Below, piece after piece: positions 32,929-42,848 of a DNA stretch of 64,000 nucleotides. The notes below the pieces were generated by a model that did not search any database, was not told the DNA's origin, and was given only the letters and a program-made list of their open reading frames with translations. Each line of letters starts with the position of its first letter. Positions within the stretch are counted from its first letter, which is position 1. Where the stretch lies: the NCBI GenBank assembly GCA_021234155.1, contig JAJEKV010000039.1:10369077-10433076 (forward strand), given 5' to 3'. Origin of the DNA: Isoetes taiwanensis. Taxonomy: Eukaryota > Streptophyta > Lycopodiopsida > Isoetales > Isoetaceae. A program made the translations under genes and the position numbers.

Positions 32929-33768
32929 CTCCTCCTTGATGAAGCACAAAGATGTTGAGAAGGTGCTGAAATGTACAGAAGGCAACACTTTGTCGAAGAC
33001 TTGTTAACCGACTCTAAATCAAAGCCATAATTAGTGGATTTGTGGTTAAACGGTAGACTACTATTCTTAGTCTCACCAGTTGTATATATTGATTGTACGT
33101 TATGTACTATGCAATGCTCAGAAGTAGAGATTGTATTTCCCATTGCTTTCTCAATAGAGTTATTCTTGTTCTTCTATTCTATCTCTTGAGTCGATCTTGC
33201 GGGGTTTGTGCTGGTTTTGCACTAGTTCTATCAGAATGACTATTCACAGAATACACAAGGTTTATGTTTCAGAGGCCATATCCTAGTAACATTAAGAAAG
33301 TTGAATAGTTGTCCAGACCTTATTGCCTGGCAAAAACCGCATCTGTTTCATCACTCATTTTGCGTCTCGTGTTTCTTACAATCTGCAAAAAAAACTCTTA
33401 AACCTTATCGAAAGTGGAAACAACTATGATGAATGGCAGAGATCAAGAATAATATCAGCTACTAGCGATTCTTCAGATATGGTATGCACTTCTGCTCTAT
33501 GTTAACAAAAAAATTAGAAAAAAATAGAATCATAATAAGAAGCAAAGCCGAAAAGGCGAAAGGACCTTGTTTCTGGAATCGTCACTGTGTTGGCACTCCC
33601 AACAAGAACTCTGCTCATGCTTTACTCTGCCATGTTCTACAATGCGCCCCAACGAAGGCGGCAATATGTTCTACAAGGCGACAGTATGGGCGGCAAGGCG
33701 GAAGGCGGTAAAAATGAGGTTGAAAAACACAATGACGGAGATCATGATCACTCCATTAATCTCGATCG

Positions 33769-35102
33769 TTAAATTAAGAGCTTTAATATCTCCATGCTCA
33801 GCCTCCTCCTATCTGAAAAGCTCAAAAACCAAGTTTGCATGAAGAGATCAGCTCTATTTTCTCTGGTAGGTAAATAAACATTTGCTTGACCTTGATCAAC
33901 TGTTTCTAGAAGTAAAGAGTCAACTGCTCCTCCTTGCTTTGGAATTATGATCATATATAATGCATTTTCAACTCCTTCACAATCAAGTGAATTAAGGTCT
34001 CTTCCTTGATCTGGAAACATAATTGAGTTGAGTGCCATAAGAGGTGCTGGAAGTGTTGGAAGTGCTGTAGGTGCTGGAAGTTTCTGTAATCCGAACAGAA
34101 AAATCAGTTGATCAGGTGTTAGAACCTGAGTGCCTCCTTGTATAAACGCCGCCAAAATATCAGAAATGAATGCCACTTGATGAAGTGTTGCTACATTGCC
34201 TGAAAATGGGAAGAGGAAGGCCACATCAAGATATCCTAGCTCAATGGCTGAGGTATCTATTACTCCTTGCTTGGAAGGTGCTGGAATATCAGAAATTGGC
34301 ATCCATTTATTGGGTGCTGCTGCATCGTCTGATATCCAGAAAGTAGAAGGATCTAAATCCACTACTTCATGCTTAATAGGAAGAGATAATCTGCTGCCAA
34401 TGTGCTTCTCCCCCTCATCGTACTCATCCCCATTTAGGGTAGATTGAGCCTTTGATTGCCCTGCTGCAAAGAGAGTGGCATGATTATCTTTACCTGCACC
34501 TTGCCTCATCATGATCTCCTCCTTAATAGAAGTGATTGCTTGATGGAAGCCCATTTCTTTGTCTTGCATGAAGCTACTGCACAAAGAATCAAATGCATTA
34601 GGTGATGACCTGAGGAAGAAAAATAGTTGCATCGATTGTGAGATCTGATGCTCTTCTCCAAAAGCTTCAATCTGATGGAAGGCATGCTTCATGTGATCTG
34701 AGAACTCGTCAAGACTTTCAGCAGCCTCATCCCAGTAGTGCCCAATCTTATGGTCTTTTGGTCATGCTTCTCAATGAGAGCATACCACAAATCGTGGCTA
34801 TTCTCTTGCTGGAACTCATCAAGGATAGAGTCAGCTAAAGAGAGTCCAATATATGCCATTGCCTTGTCATCTCGGCGCCGCCAAGCATGCAAATCAGCGA
34901 TATTCTTGGCATCCGGTGCAGGTTCTTGACCGTTGACAATTCCCCAAACTCCTTCATCCTTGAGAATGAAGATCATTCCGCTTTTCCGTTGCTGAAAACC
35001 TATGCCGTCAAAGATTTGAATCGCATGACTACCAGGGAAGGTAATCTGGTTGTAGCTTGCATCCTTCTCCATGCTGTGTTGATCTTGATTCAATCTCAGC
35101 AC
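33769..35102 (-). pseudogene. Gag-like protein of the non-autonomous copia element, frameshifted
   Basis: The first frame (from 35,102) reads ISFPG-type gag residues: HAWRRRDDKAMAYIGLSL, then DSILDEFQQENSHDLWYAL, the usual copia gag core (UBN2/DUF4219 type) that packs element RNA. A frameshift near 34,740 moves to the frame ending at 33,769, which continues with WDEAAESLDEFSDHMKHAF and FFFLRSSPNAFDSLCSSF. Beyond the gag core the frame stays open for about 200 residues with no CCHC knuckle and no protease, an extension rich in Pro, Leu and Ala that I do not recognise. The extension could be a read-through product. Confidence 0.6.
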
Positions 35103-35121
35103 ACCTAGTGCTCTGATACCA

Positions 35122-35459
35122 TGTCAAAGTTGCACCAAGAAAGGGAGAGAATGGGATACACACCAATATCCGAGAGCGCAAGCTCCCAAAACAAAGGCAA
35201 AATGGAATTGTATTCAATCTTGTATCAATACATGAAGTACAATGATATAAACAAAATGGTGATACTAAGAATAGTATTAGTCGTTCATCCACCATCCCAC
35301 TAATAACAAATTACTTTAGTTAGGGTCGGTGCTCGGTCTTGATAAGGTGTCGACTGCTCGCCAGACCAAAGACTTTCTCAAGACCACCGTGAGTGCCGAA
35401 ATCACCGCTTCAAAGACGCCTAGCAAGATTTTGGTCTCGATATCACATATATCTTGACA
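35122..35459 (-). repeat. 5' LTR of the non-autonomous copia element
   Basis: 338 bp. On the minus strand it is followed by the TGGTATCAGAGC primer site. Confidence 0.9.
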
Positions 35460-36725
35460 CCAACGCTAATGGTTCTAGAATGTTCAAGACTGTTCTAGAA
35501 TTTAGGACATGCACAAATATCCCACATGCATAGATGCAAAAAAGAGCCCCCTTTTCCAATTTATAAGGAGGCTATCCACATGTGGATGGGCATTCTGGTT
35601 CTTGGTTAGAAAGTTTTAGAATGCTTTAGAAAGTTCTAGGATGTTTCAAATAATTGTGCAATGTGCTAGAAAGTTCAGGGGTGTTTTAGAAAGCTCTTCA
35701 ACGCCAGTTCTGAGCCTTCTAGATGCGCATGGGTAAGCATCTCAATCTAAAAATAGAAAGTTTTTTCAAAAATTTACAAAGAATCAAAATAGAATTTTCT
35801 AGAATGTTCTTTTGCGCATGGGTAAGCACCTTTGTCTAAAAATAAAAAGTTTTTTTTTTTCAAAATTTTGCATATTCGAAATAGAATATATTTGAATGTT
35901 CTAGAATGTTCTAGATGTTTAAGGGTAAGCACCTCAGCCTAAAAATAGAAAGTTTTTTTGAAACTTTGCGCAGAGCTAAAGAAACGTGTTCTAGGTAGTT
36001 CTAGAAGTGTTCTAGAAAGTTCTAATATGTAGCACAGATAAGCTCCTTAACCTAAGCTAGAAATAATAAGTTTATAGTAATTTTTACTAATTCTTTCAGA
36101 ATGTTACGGAAGTAAGCTATTGAGCGTTAACTGATCAATCAGCATGAATAGGCATCTTAACCTAAAATTCAAATTGCTAAAAACAGTAACTTTGAAAAAC
36201 AATTCCAAAAATAGTAACTTCTTGCTACATCTTCTAGAATGTTGTGGGGGTGAGCTAATGACCTTTGCTTAGTCAACTAGCATGAATAAACACCTCAATC
36301 TAAAATAAAAAGTTGCTAAAAGTAATACTGTTTAGTTGATGTTCTAGAATATCATGGCATGGATAAGCACCTCAAGCTAAAATAGAAAGTTGCTAAAAAT
36401 AGTAATTCTTTTGTGGATGTTTTGGAATATCATGGTCAGCTAATGACCTTGGCTGATTCATAACCATAGATAAAGCTGTCAACTTAAAATGGAAAGTATC
36501 TAGAAATAGCAATTTATAGTAATTTTTAATAAATTGCTAAAAATAGAAATATTTGAAATAAAAGTTGAGTAATATACATTGATTGTTCTAGAATGTTCTA
36601 TAAAGTTCTAGATAGTTCTAAAATACTATCTGACTGGTCAAGTAGCATTGGATAAACACCTCAGTCTAAAGTAAAAGGTATCTAAAAATAGTAAATTGAT
36701 GCTTTTTCAGAATGTCATGGAGACT
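35460..36725. repeat. HSE-like satellite, segment 3 continued
   Basis: Resumes the leader interrupted at 32,597, then shows more diverged subunits (GATGCGCATGGGTAAGCA; later TAGCATGAATAAACACCTCA). HSE-like TTC/GAA blocks thin out towards 36,700. Confidence 0.8.
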
Positions 36726-37048
36726 CAGAACATAACTATAAACATGCATAATGCCGCAAAAATAAGGGTTCCTACCTCATTCAGACTCCATGGGAGTTGA
36801 CTGATGGTCAAGGCGTCCAGATACCAATAGACAAAATTATGACAATAAACTTGGCTGACATAGAACATTGGCTAGAGTAATCCACTACATCTGCCGCTCT
36901 GTGCACACTTCACAGATAGGCTGAGATATGATGTGTCATGATTGTAACCTTCCAATTACATAATCCCAAGGGTCCTCCCTATGGGACTATTCCGGATTGT
37001 ATCTGCCCAGTCCAATAAGGCATATATAAGACGGATCTTGTTCAGGAG
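36726..37048. other. Left flank of the gypsy-like element
   Basis: No gene recognised. The last five bases, AGGAG (37,044-37,048), are the TSD of the element that follows. Confidence 0.5.
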
Positions 37049-37629
37049 TGTTAGTCATGTACGTCCTGGTACAGGACTATTCATGCATATGGAGGACCAG
37101 GTCAAGCACAAGGAGCCACAGCCAGGTCCAGGTCAGTCATCAAAAGCCCCACAAAAGACCAAGCAGCAGGCCACGCCTGCGACAAAGAAGAGGCCGAGAA
37201 CAGACAAGTGACGGGCCATCAGCGTCAGCGTCAGCGTGATTTCAGGGATTTCAAGAGGCACCGCCAGCATTCCTGCAAATCAGGCCTCCTTCCAGGAGTC
37301 AGCACCGAGATCTGACAAAGTGTTTATATTGGGCCAGAGGCCATTGTACTATATATATGAGTAGAGCTAGCACTCGAGTTTTTAGATGAGTTTTTGGTCT
37401 TGTCTCCATTCAGTTTCTCTCTATTGCGAGAGCTCATGTATCATCATTGATATCAAAGAGTTTTGTTCTCATCATTGTGTTCTCATCGTCATCTTTTGTT
37501 CTCTCTCTTTTTCCTTTTCCTTGTTTCTTTTGCAAATCCCGCGTGACACAGCTCCCGGATTCTCCTGTTTGATCCACGGTCATCACAGAGAGCTGTCTTG
37601 CAGGAGTTCCCGAACCCAGACCCTAAACA
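37049..37629 (+). repeat. 5' LTR of element A
   Basis: 581 bp, TGTTAG to AAACA, with a TATA-like CTATATATATGAG at about 37,348-37,360. Matched by 42,276-42,848 (inverted) and, more distantly, 49,755-50,230. Confidence 0.9.
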
Positions 37630-37630
37630 C

Positions 37631-37646
37631 TGTCGCCGCTGCCGGG
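37631..37646 (+). promoter_or_regulatory. Primer-binding site of element A
   Basis: TGTCGCCGCTGCCGGG starts one base after the LTR. It resembles the TGGCGCCGTTGCCGGGG site of many plant gypsy elements, usually assigned to tRNA-Asp; the related copy at 49.7 kb has TGGTGCCTATGCCGGGG. Confidence 0.6.
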
Positions 37647-37671
37647 TCTGATTTTTTTCCTTCTATCCATC

Positions 37672-39573
37672 ATGTCGGCTCGTGGTTTCACTCCTGAGGA
37701 ACTTCTTTGCCAAACAGCGGCTCGTTTGGAGCGCCATCAACGACGCGAGGCTGTTCGGGATATGTATGACACTGCCTATGACATTAAGGGTGGTCGTGTC
37801 TGCTCCAGAGCTCAGTCGGCACCTCCTACTCCTCGTGCTCATTCTCGACCAGGGTCTCCCCCTGTGTGTCGGCATTGTTCACAACCTCAGTCGCCCCATC
37901 ATACGCCTGTTCAGCCCACGCCTCACTATTTCCAGACTCCTGAAAGCACCTATATTCATATACCTTGCGGCCACACCCCTTTGCCGTCACAACCTTCTTC
38001 ACCTCCTGCAGGGATGGGCTACCCTCAAGTGTCCTTTGGCCCTCCCCATATTCACGAATTTCAGACTTCTCCATCTTTTCAGCACTCTCTTCCTGTTTAT
38101 CAAACTACAGATCTCAAGCCTAATGAGGAGGGCTCTACTGGTCCTTCCCCACCTGATGCTACTTACTTTGCACCCCCGGGTTTTTCTGTTCCACCACAGC
38201 AGTACTCCCAGCACATGGCTGCTCCACCTGTCTATGCGCCAGTTCCGCCTTCGTCTCCTCACAATTTGAAGCTGACTTATCCAACTTTTGGCAACACTAA
38301 AGGCAAACCTTTGGATCAGAGTGCTCAAGCTCATATGGAAGCATTTGAGGCCTTGGCCATACTGAATGGTCATGCCCAACCTCAACTTAAGTTTCATATT
38401 TTCTCTACCACGTTAAGAGGCACCCCTCATCAATGACTCATGGCCAACAAAAGCCACTGGAAGCAAAATTGGCAAGAAATGAAAACTGCCTTCCTTTCTT
38501 ACTATGGCACCACGGATGATGATCAACTCTTGCTCAAGCAACTCAATGATCTACAACAGCAACCCACGGAGTCTGCGCGTGATTTCACCAATCGTCTTCA
38601 CATTCTCATCAGTAAACTCCAGGAGTACCCCACTTAAAGCCAGATTCTGGTCTGGTTTCTGCAGGGTCTTCCTCCTGCTATTCGTCTCATGACGGAGTAC
38701 CTGCGTCCCAAGTCTTTGGAACAGGCGATTGAATTGGTCAATCACTCGATCAATGTTTCCTCTCAAGGTGTTGCTCTCACGGAATTCCCTTTCATGCCCC
38801 CCGTCATGGTTCCTCAGAATGTTGTTCAACCTGCACCAACAAATCCACAACGCTCTCAGATCTGGTGCCATATCTGTAAATATCAAGGCCATTTAGCCAA
38901 TGAATGCAACTCTTCAAATGGGCCTCCTCATTGTAAAAGGTGCAATATGTGCAATCATGCCACGGAGGAATGCACTCCTTCTCATCCTACACCTTTCAGG
39001 AATAAAATGGGTTTTCAAGTACAGACCACGCCTCAGCAACAACAAACATATCAGCCTCAGCAATATCAAGCTCAACCACCTCAGCAGTATCAACAAACGC
39101 AACCATCTCAGCAGTCACAGGGACAAGGCTCCCGTCCCCCCTTTGATCCTTCAAAGGCTCAATGCTATCATTGTCATGAATGGGGTCACACCACCACGGC
39201 GTGCCCTCAACTTCCTCAAGTTCAAGTCCAACTCCCTGGTACCAATCAGCCTGCTTCAGTACGCCTCACGGCTTATCAGCTGTGGGTTGCCAATGGTAAA
39301 CAAGGACCACATCCTGTTTTGAGAAAGCCCCCACGGCCACCTCAACAACAGAGACCTCAGCAAGCTGCATCCACCTCGAATCCTCTGGATCAACAAGCTC
39401 AAGAGGAAATCTACCAGGCACTCAATCCTCCAGTACAGCAGTCAAATTGGGTTGGTCTGGTCTCACGCCAGACCAGGGCTTCATGCCCCTTGACCATTAT
39501 CCCTCACGACACGCAATTTGCTTTTGCTGTCGAGACGGTCCCTCATGAGATAGATGAGCAATTTGCTGGCTGA
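37672..39573 (+). pseudogene. Gag of element A with three CCHC knuckles, two in-frame stops
   Basis: One frame runs 37,672-39,573, interrupted by TGA at 38,434 and TAA at 38,635. The first 230 residues are Pro/Ser/His-rich. The capsid-like core includes SHWKQNWQEMKTAFLSYYG and ARDFTNRLHILISKLQEY, as in Retrotrans_gag proteins. Three zinc knuckles follow: CHICKYQGHLANEC (38,866-38,907), CKRCNMCNHATEEC (about 38,933) and CYHCHEWGHTTTAC (about 39,163), separated by Gln/Pro-rich spacers. Gag packages the element RNA. With just two stops it may be a recent casualty. Where protease should follow, the frame ends and the integrase tail begins. Confidence 0.8.
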
Positions 39574-39691
39574 GTTAGATGGCACTCCATTACCTACACT
39601 GGTTAATGGTTTTCGCCTCAAACAATTTCATACAGGAGAATCAAGCGTTCATACACATGATCAACAACAAAATTCAGACTCCACAGATAGT
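39565..39691 (+). pseudogene. C-terminal remnant of integrase fused after gag
   Basis: In the frame overlapping the gag stop, LAELDGTPLPTLVNGFRLKQ appears. It resembles the end of gypsy integrases (typically AELDGT then VNG-x-x-LK). Protease, RT, RNase H and the integrase core are gone, so one internal deletion removed nearly all of pol. Confidence 0.65.
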
Positions 39692-39805
39692 GACTAAGTG
39701 GCATATTTATATTATATTAGTGGCGAAAAACAAAAGGTGGGCATTGCCCATATACATCCGCTATGGGCAGAGCCCTATTTACAAAATCCTAAGTTAAAAA
39801 CACCC

Positions 39806-40045
39806 CTACTCTGGGTTTGGAGCAGAGGTGATGCGGAGCACAAGGTAGCAGCAGTGCACAGGCTCCCAGCGCAGATGAATGACCACCTCGATAGGAGTGG
39901 TCTTGGGGTCAGGGTGCTCCGCCATTGTGCCACACCAGCCGTCCATACGGATGCCGCAGTTGCGACATTTCCAGAGGTCCATCGCATTCATCTTGCAAGT
40001 GATCCATTCCTGGCAACTCGTCGGCATAGTACATTCGTCATCCAT
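39806..40045 (-). CDS. Antisense Cys-rich 79-residue ORF in element A
   Basis: An intact minus-strand frame starts at 40,045 and ends at a stop at 39,806. It is rich in Cys and Trp: TMPTSCQEWITCKMNAMDLW, KCRNCGIRMDGWCGTM, RWEPVHCCYLVLR. Two CxxC-like pairs could bind zinc. Upstream on the same strand lie a TATA box (40,084-40,091) and a CCAAT-type box (40,123-40,127) at classical spacing, so it may have its own promoter opposite to the element. Some plant Tat-lineage gypsy elements carry an extra antisense ORF between integrase and 3' LTR, and the position fits. I do not recognise the protein. The second copy of the family lacks this region, so conservation cannot be tested here. Confidence 0.45.
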   Translation of the reverse strand: MDDECTMPTSCQEWITCKMNAMDLWKCRNCGIRMDGWCGTMAEHPDPKTTPIEVVIHLRWEPVHCCYLVLRITSAPNPE

Positions 40046-40083
40046 GCTTGCGAACTGGTGTCTCAGCTTCGACCACTGCTCGT

Positions 40084-40127
40084 CTTATATAGCCCAACCG
40101 CCTGGAGCCCTGCCGACGTGGACCAAT
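40084..40127 (-). promoter_or_regulatory. Candidate promoter of the antisense ORF
   Basis: Minus strand: ATTGG (40,127-40,123) and TATATAAG (40,091-40,084), about 40 bases before the ATG at 40,045. Confidence 0.4.
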
Positions 40128-40594
40128 CACAAAATTGCTAACGTGGTTGCAATGCAAGGCTCTTTCTAAATGCAGAATTTTTCTCCCGCCGCATATCTAG
40201 CCATGGTCCTGTCTGACACATTCTCCTTTATGATATCCCACTTCGAGTTGCCGGCATTAATTGCCATCCCTTCCTTTTACGCCCGTCAGTCATTATTATT
40301 TGTACCTTCGCCCAACTGTCAAATCCTACCGTTCCTTCACGACTTATCTTCACCGTTCATCTGCCTTTCCTTTACTACTCTGGGACTTAGCCAAAATTTT
40401 GCCTCTCAATCGTCCCCTTCAGATCTGTTGCCACATGGCCCCATCAACGACCTTCTTTTTCCTTCTCCTCATGACCCTTCGCCACAACTTGTGTGCCCTA
40501 AAAACCTTTTCGCCTTTCTTCGTTTTCGTCTTCCGCTCTCCGCCCTCCGGTTTCTTTCACTCCGGTCTTGCGTTTCCTTCCTTCGTTTCTTGCC

Positions 40595-42133
40595 ATGGCT
40601 GTTTCACCCAAATTTCCTACTCTTCAAGATACTGCTCTAAGGGATCTGATACTTTTTGAGTCTGTTACTTTTTCTACTCCCACCTTTCGTGATGCTCTGG
40701 AAGGTCCCAGTCGCGCTGTTGCAGAACGCCACGGGCTGTATGAATTCTCTAGGCAGGAACTCCCTGCCCCAAATCCGAATCAACTCAGGCAGTTTGTCGC
40801 TCACATGATCAACACCACAGACGGATATGCCACCAGTGTCGATCAGACCACAATTTTGCTTACCCCGGTTCTGCTTTCTCAGGTATTCCAAGTCCCCCTT
40901 CACAGGCCTTCTTTATCTTGGGCTGCTTTACAGGAACAGGCCAACCTCCTTATCAGGCAAACACTCATCGTCTCATGAATATTGCCAAGTCCCATGATAC
41001 TTTTGTCAAATTTCTGTGGCGAAAATTCTATGGGTATTCCATCAAAAACACCCATATCAATAAGCAGTTTTTCAACATAGTAATCATGGCCATCCACTCC
41101 GCCCACTCTATTGATTGGCCCCAGATTTTGTTTTTACGTCTCCTTTATGAAATTGATCGTATCAGACAATCCCCTTCGTCGGGCCATGAAACTACCATAG
41201 GTGCTCACCTCCAAGCCATCATCCGTCATTGTGTCCCTATACCCAGTCCACGTTCCCCCTCCACTCAGCATGCTCATTCTCAAGCATCCACCCACCAACC
41301 CTCAAATCCCATTCCTGTTAACCATCAGGCTGAGACTTCACGTCCTCGTCCTTGTCCTGGTCACGCTCAAAATCAAGACAAATCTGTTCCTGTTTCCTCT
41401 TCATCCACGGAAACCACGCAGTCAAATTCTCATCATGTTTCTCAGACGTCACAGTCTAATCGCCAACAAGGTCCCGCACTTCCACCTTCTCGACAGGCCC
41501 TGTATCAATATCAGCAGGATGTACAAGCAGCTGTCATTAAGCTTCAGGACTCGCAAGAAACCTTCATGAATGGCATGCAAGCTTACATAGAGGCCACGGA
41601 AGCAGTTCACAGGGATCTCCACACTGCCACCACGGAAGTTCAATCCCTTGAAGATAAGCTTCAACAAAAGCACGAGGCTCTCTTACAGGTCCGTGAATCC
41701 CTAAAAGGTCAACATGACTGCACTAGCCAGCCACGATCAATAGGCCCGCCATACCCACTATTCAGGAATTGTTGGCTACCAACAAGGATAAGGATAAACT
41801 CCTTGCCGACAAGGATAAAGCCTTGCAGATCTCCAACTCATGTACACGGAGATCTCTCAGAATTACACCAACCGAGTCCAAGAACTTGCTGAGCGCAATG
41901 TGCGCATCTCTTCTCTTGAAGACCAACTTTCCACGCTGCACAGTCAGCTCACGCCTCTTCATGCTCAACTCATGGAAGCTCAGAAGCAGAAGATCATCGA
42001 TGATGCAGAAATTGCCACTCTTCGGCTTCACAACTCCACTCAAGTGCCTTCATCTTCACAAGCCACGCTCTCTCGGAGTCAAGACCTTGCTGAACCCAGC
42101 TATTGGAGTCTTTATAGTGGGCTAGGCCTATAG
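40595..42133 (+). pseudogene. ORF-X, N-terminal half, element A
   Basis: Starts at an ATG in good context (TTGCCATGG). The first domain (about 230 residues) contains LRQFVAHMINTTDGY, LLTPVLLSQVFQVP, SLSWAAL and VKFLWRKFYGYSIKNTHIN; the layout recalls plant transposon-associated domains that contain EFYANL and a small-residue LP motif, but that link is weak. A Ser/Pro/Gln-rich linker follows, then a coiled coil (QALYQYQQDVQAAVIKLQDS; LEDKLQQKHEALLQ; LAERNVRISSLEDQLSTLH). A 1-nt shift near 40,940 and others near 41,740-41,840 break it. The homologue at 46.9-49.7 kb shows the same domain order. Confidence 0.65.
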
Positions 42134-42275
42134 TCAGTCATTGTGTGTGTGACGGGTATGGGTCTAACACCTCCTGGATCAGGCATTCTCCTGACTCAGT
42201 GTTTGGCGGTCTAAGTCGGGCACGAATGCATGTCACCATGATCCTTTAGGGCGCCCACATATTCGTTGTACTCCT
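42134..42275. other. Inverted piece of 3' flanking DNA
   Basis: Read on the minus strand this follows the end of the 3' LTR and begins with the TSD AGGAG, so it should be the original right flank of element A carried along by the inversion. The exact junction with ORF-X lies somewhere between about 42,070 and 42,250. Confidence 0.55.
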
Positions 42276-42848
42276 TGTTTAGGGTCTGGGTTCGGGAACT
42301 CCTGCAAGACAGCCCTCTGTGAGGACCCGTGGATCAAACAGGAGAATCCGGGAGCTGTGTCACGCGGGATTTGCAAAAGAAACAAGGAAAAGGAAAAAGA
42401 GAGAGAACAAAAGATGACGATGAGAACACAATGATGAGAACAAAACTCTTTCATATCAATGATGATACATGAGCTCTCGCAATAGAGAGAAACTGAATGG
42501 CAAAAACTCATCTAAAAACTCGAGTGCTAGCTCTACTCATATATATAGTACAATGGCCTCTGGCCCAATATAGACACTTTGTCAGATCTCGGTGCCGACT
42601 CCTGGAAGGAGGCCTGATTTGCAGGAATACTGGCGGTGCCTCTTGAAATGCCTGAAATCACGCGGACGCTGACGCTGACGGCCCGTCACTTGTCTGTTCT
42701 CGGCCTTTTCTTTGTCGAAGGCGTGGCCTGCTGCTTGGTCTTCTGTGGGGCTTTTGATGACTGACCTGGACCTGACTGTGGCTCCTTGTGCTTGACCTGG
42801 TCCTCCGTATGCATGAATAGTCCTGTACTAGGACGTACAGGACTAACA
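42276..42848 (-). repeat. 3' LTR of element A (inverted)
   Basis: 573 bp, the reverse complement of the LTR at 37,049-37,629 with few differences. It is preceded on its own strand by the purine tract GGTGGGGGGAG (42,849-42,859), the expected polypurine primer for second-strand synthesis. Confidence 0.9.

Larger units (their letters stand above)
32598..35459 (-). mobile_element. Non-autonomous Ty1/copia-type LTR element, no pol
   Basis: LTRs at 32,598-32,928 and 35,122-35,459 are near-identical direct repeats ending TGTCAA and TTGACA (plus reading). A 5-bp TSD, CCAAC, lies at 32,593-32,597 and 35,460-35,464. Beside the right LTR, on the minus strand, is TGGTATCAGAGC (35,111-35,122), the initiator-Met tRNA primer site typical of copia elements, so the element reads right to left. 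The interior (2.2 kb) codes only a gag-like protein and an unidentified extension. No protease, integrase, RT or RNase H motif was seen. It must have depended on proteins supplied in trans. Confidence 0.9.

Noticed and set aside
37386-37697. Plus-strand frame of 103 codons
   Set aside because: Lies inside the LTR R/U5 and is mirrored in the inverted LTR; no sign of coding constraint.
37682-38397. Second plus frame (195 codons) and minus frames over gag
   Set aside because: They overlap the true gag frame that carries the zinc knuckles downstream; composition effects of a Pro/His-rich sequence.
40170-40659. Leu/Phe/Pro-rich plus frames before ORF-X
   Set aside because: Pyrimidine-rich untranslated sequence; ORF-X starts at 40,595 by homology to element B, and these frames have no support.
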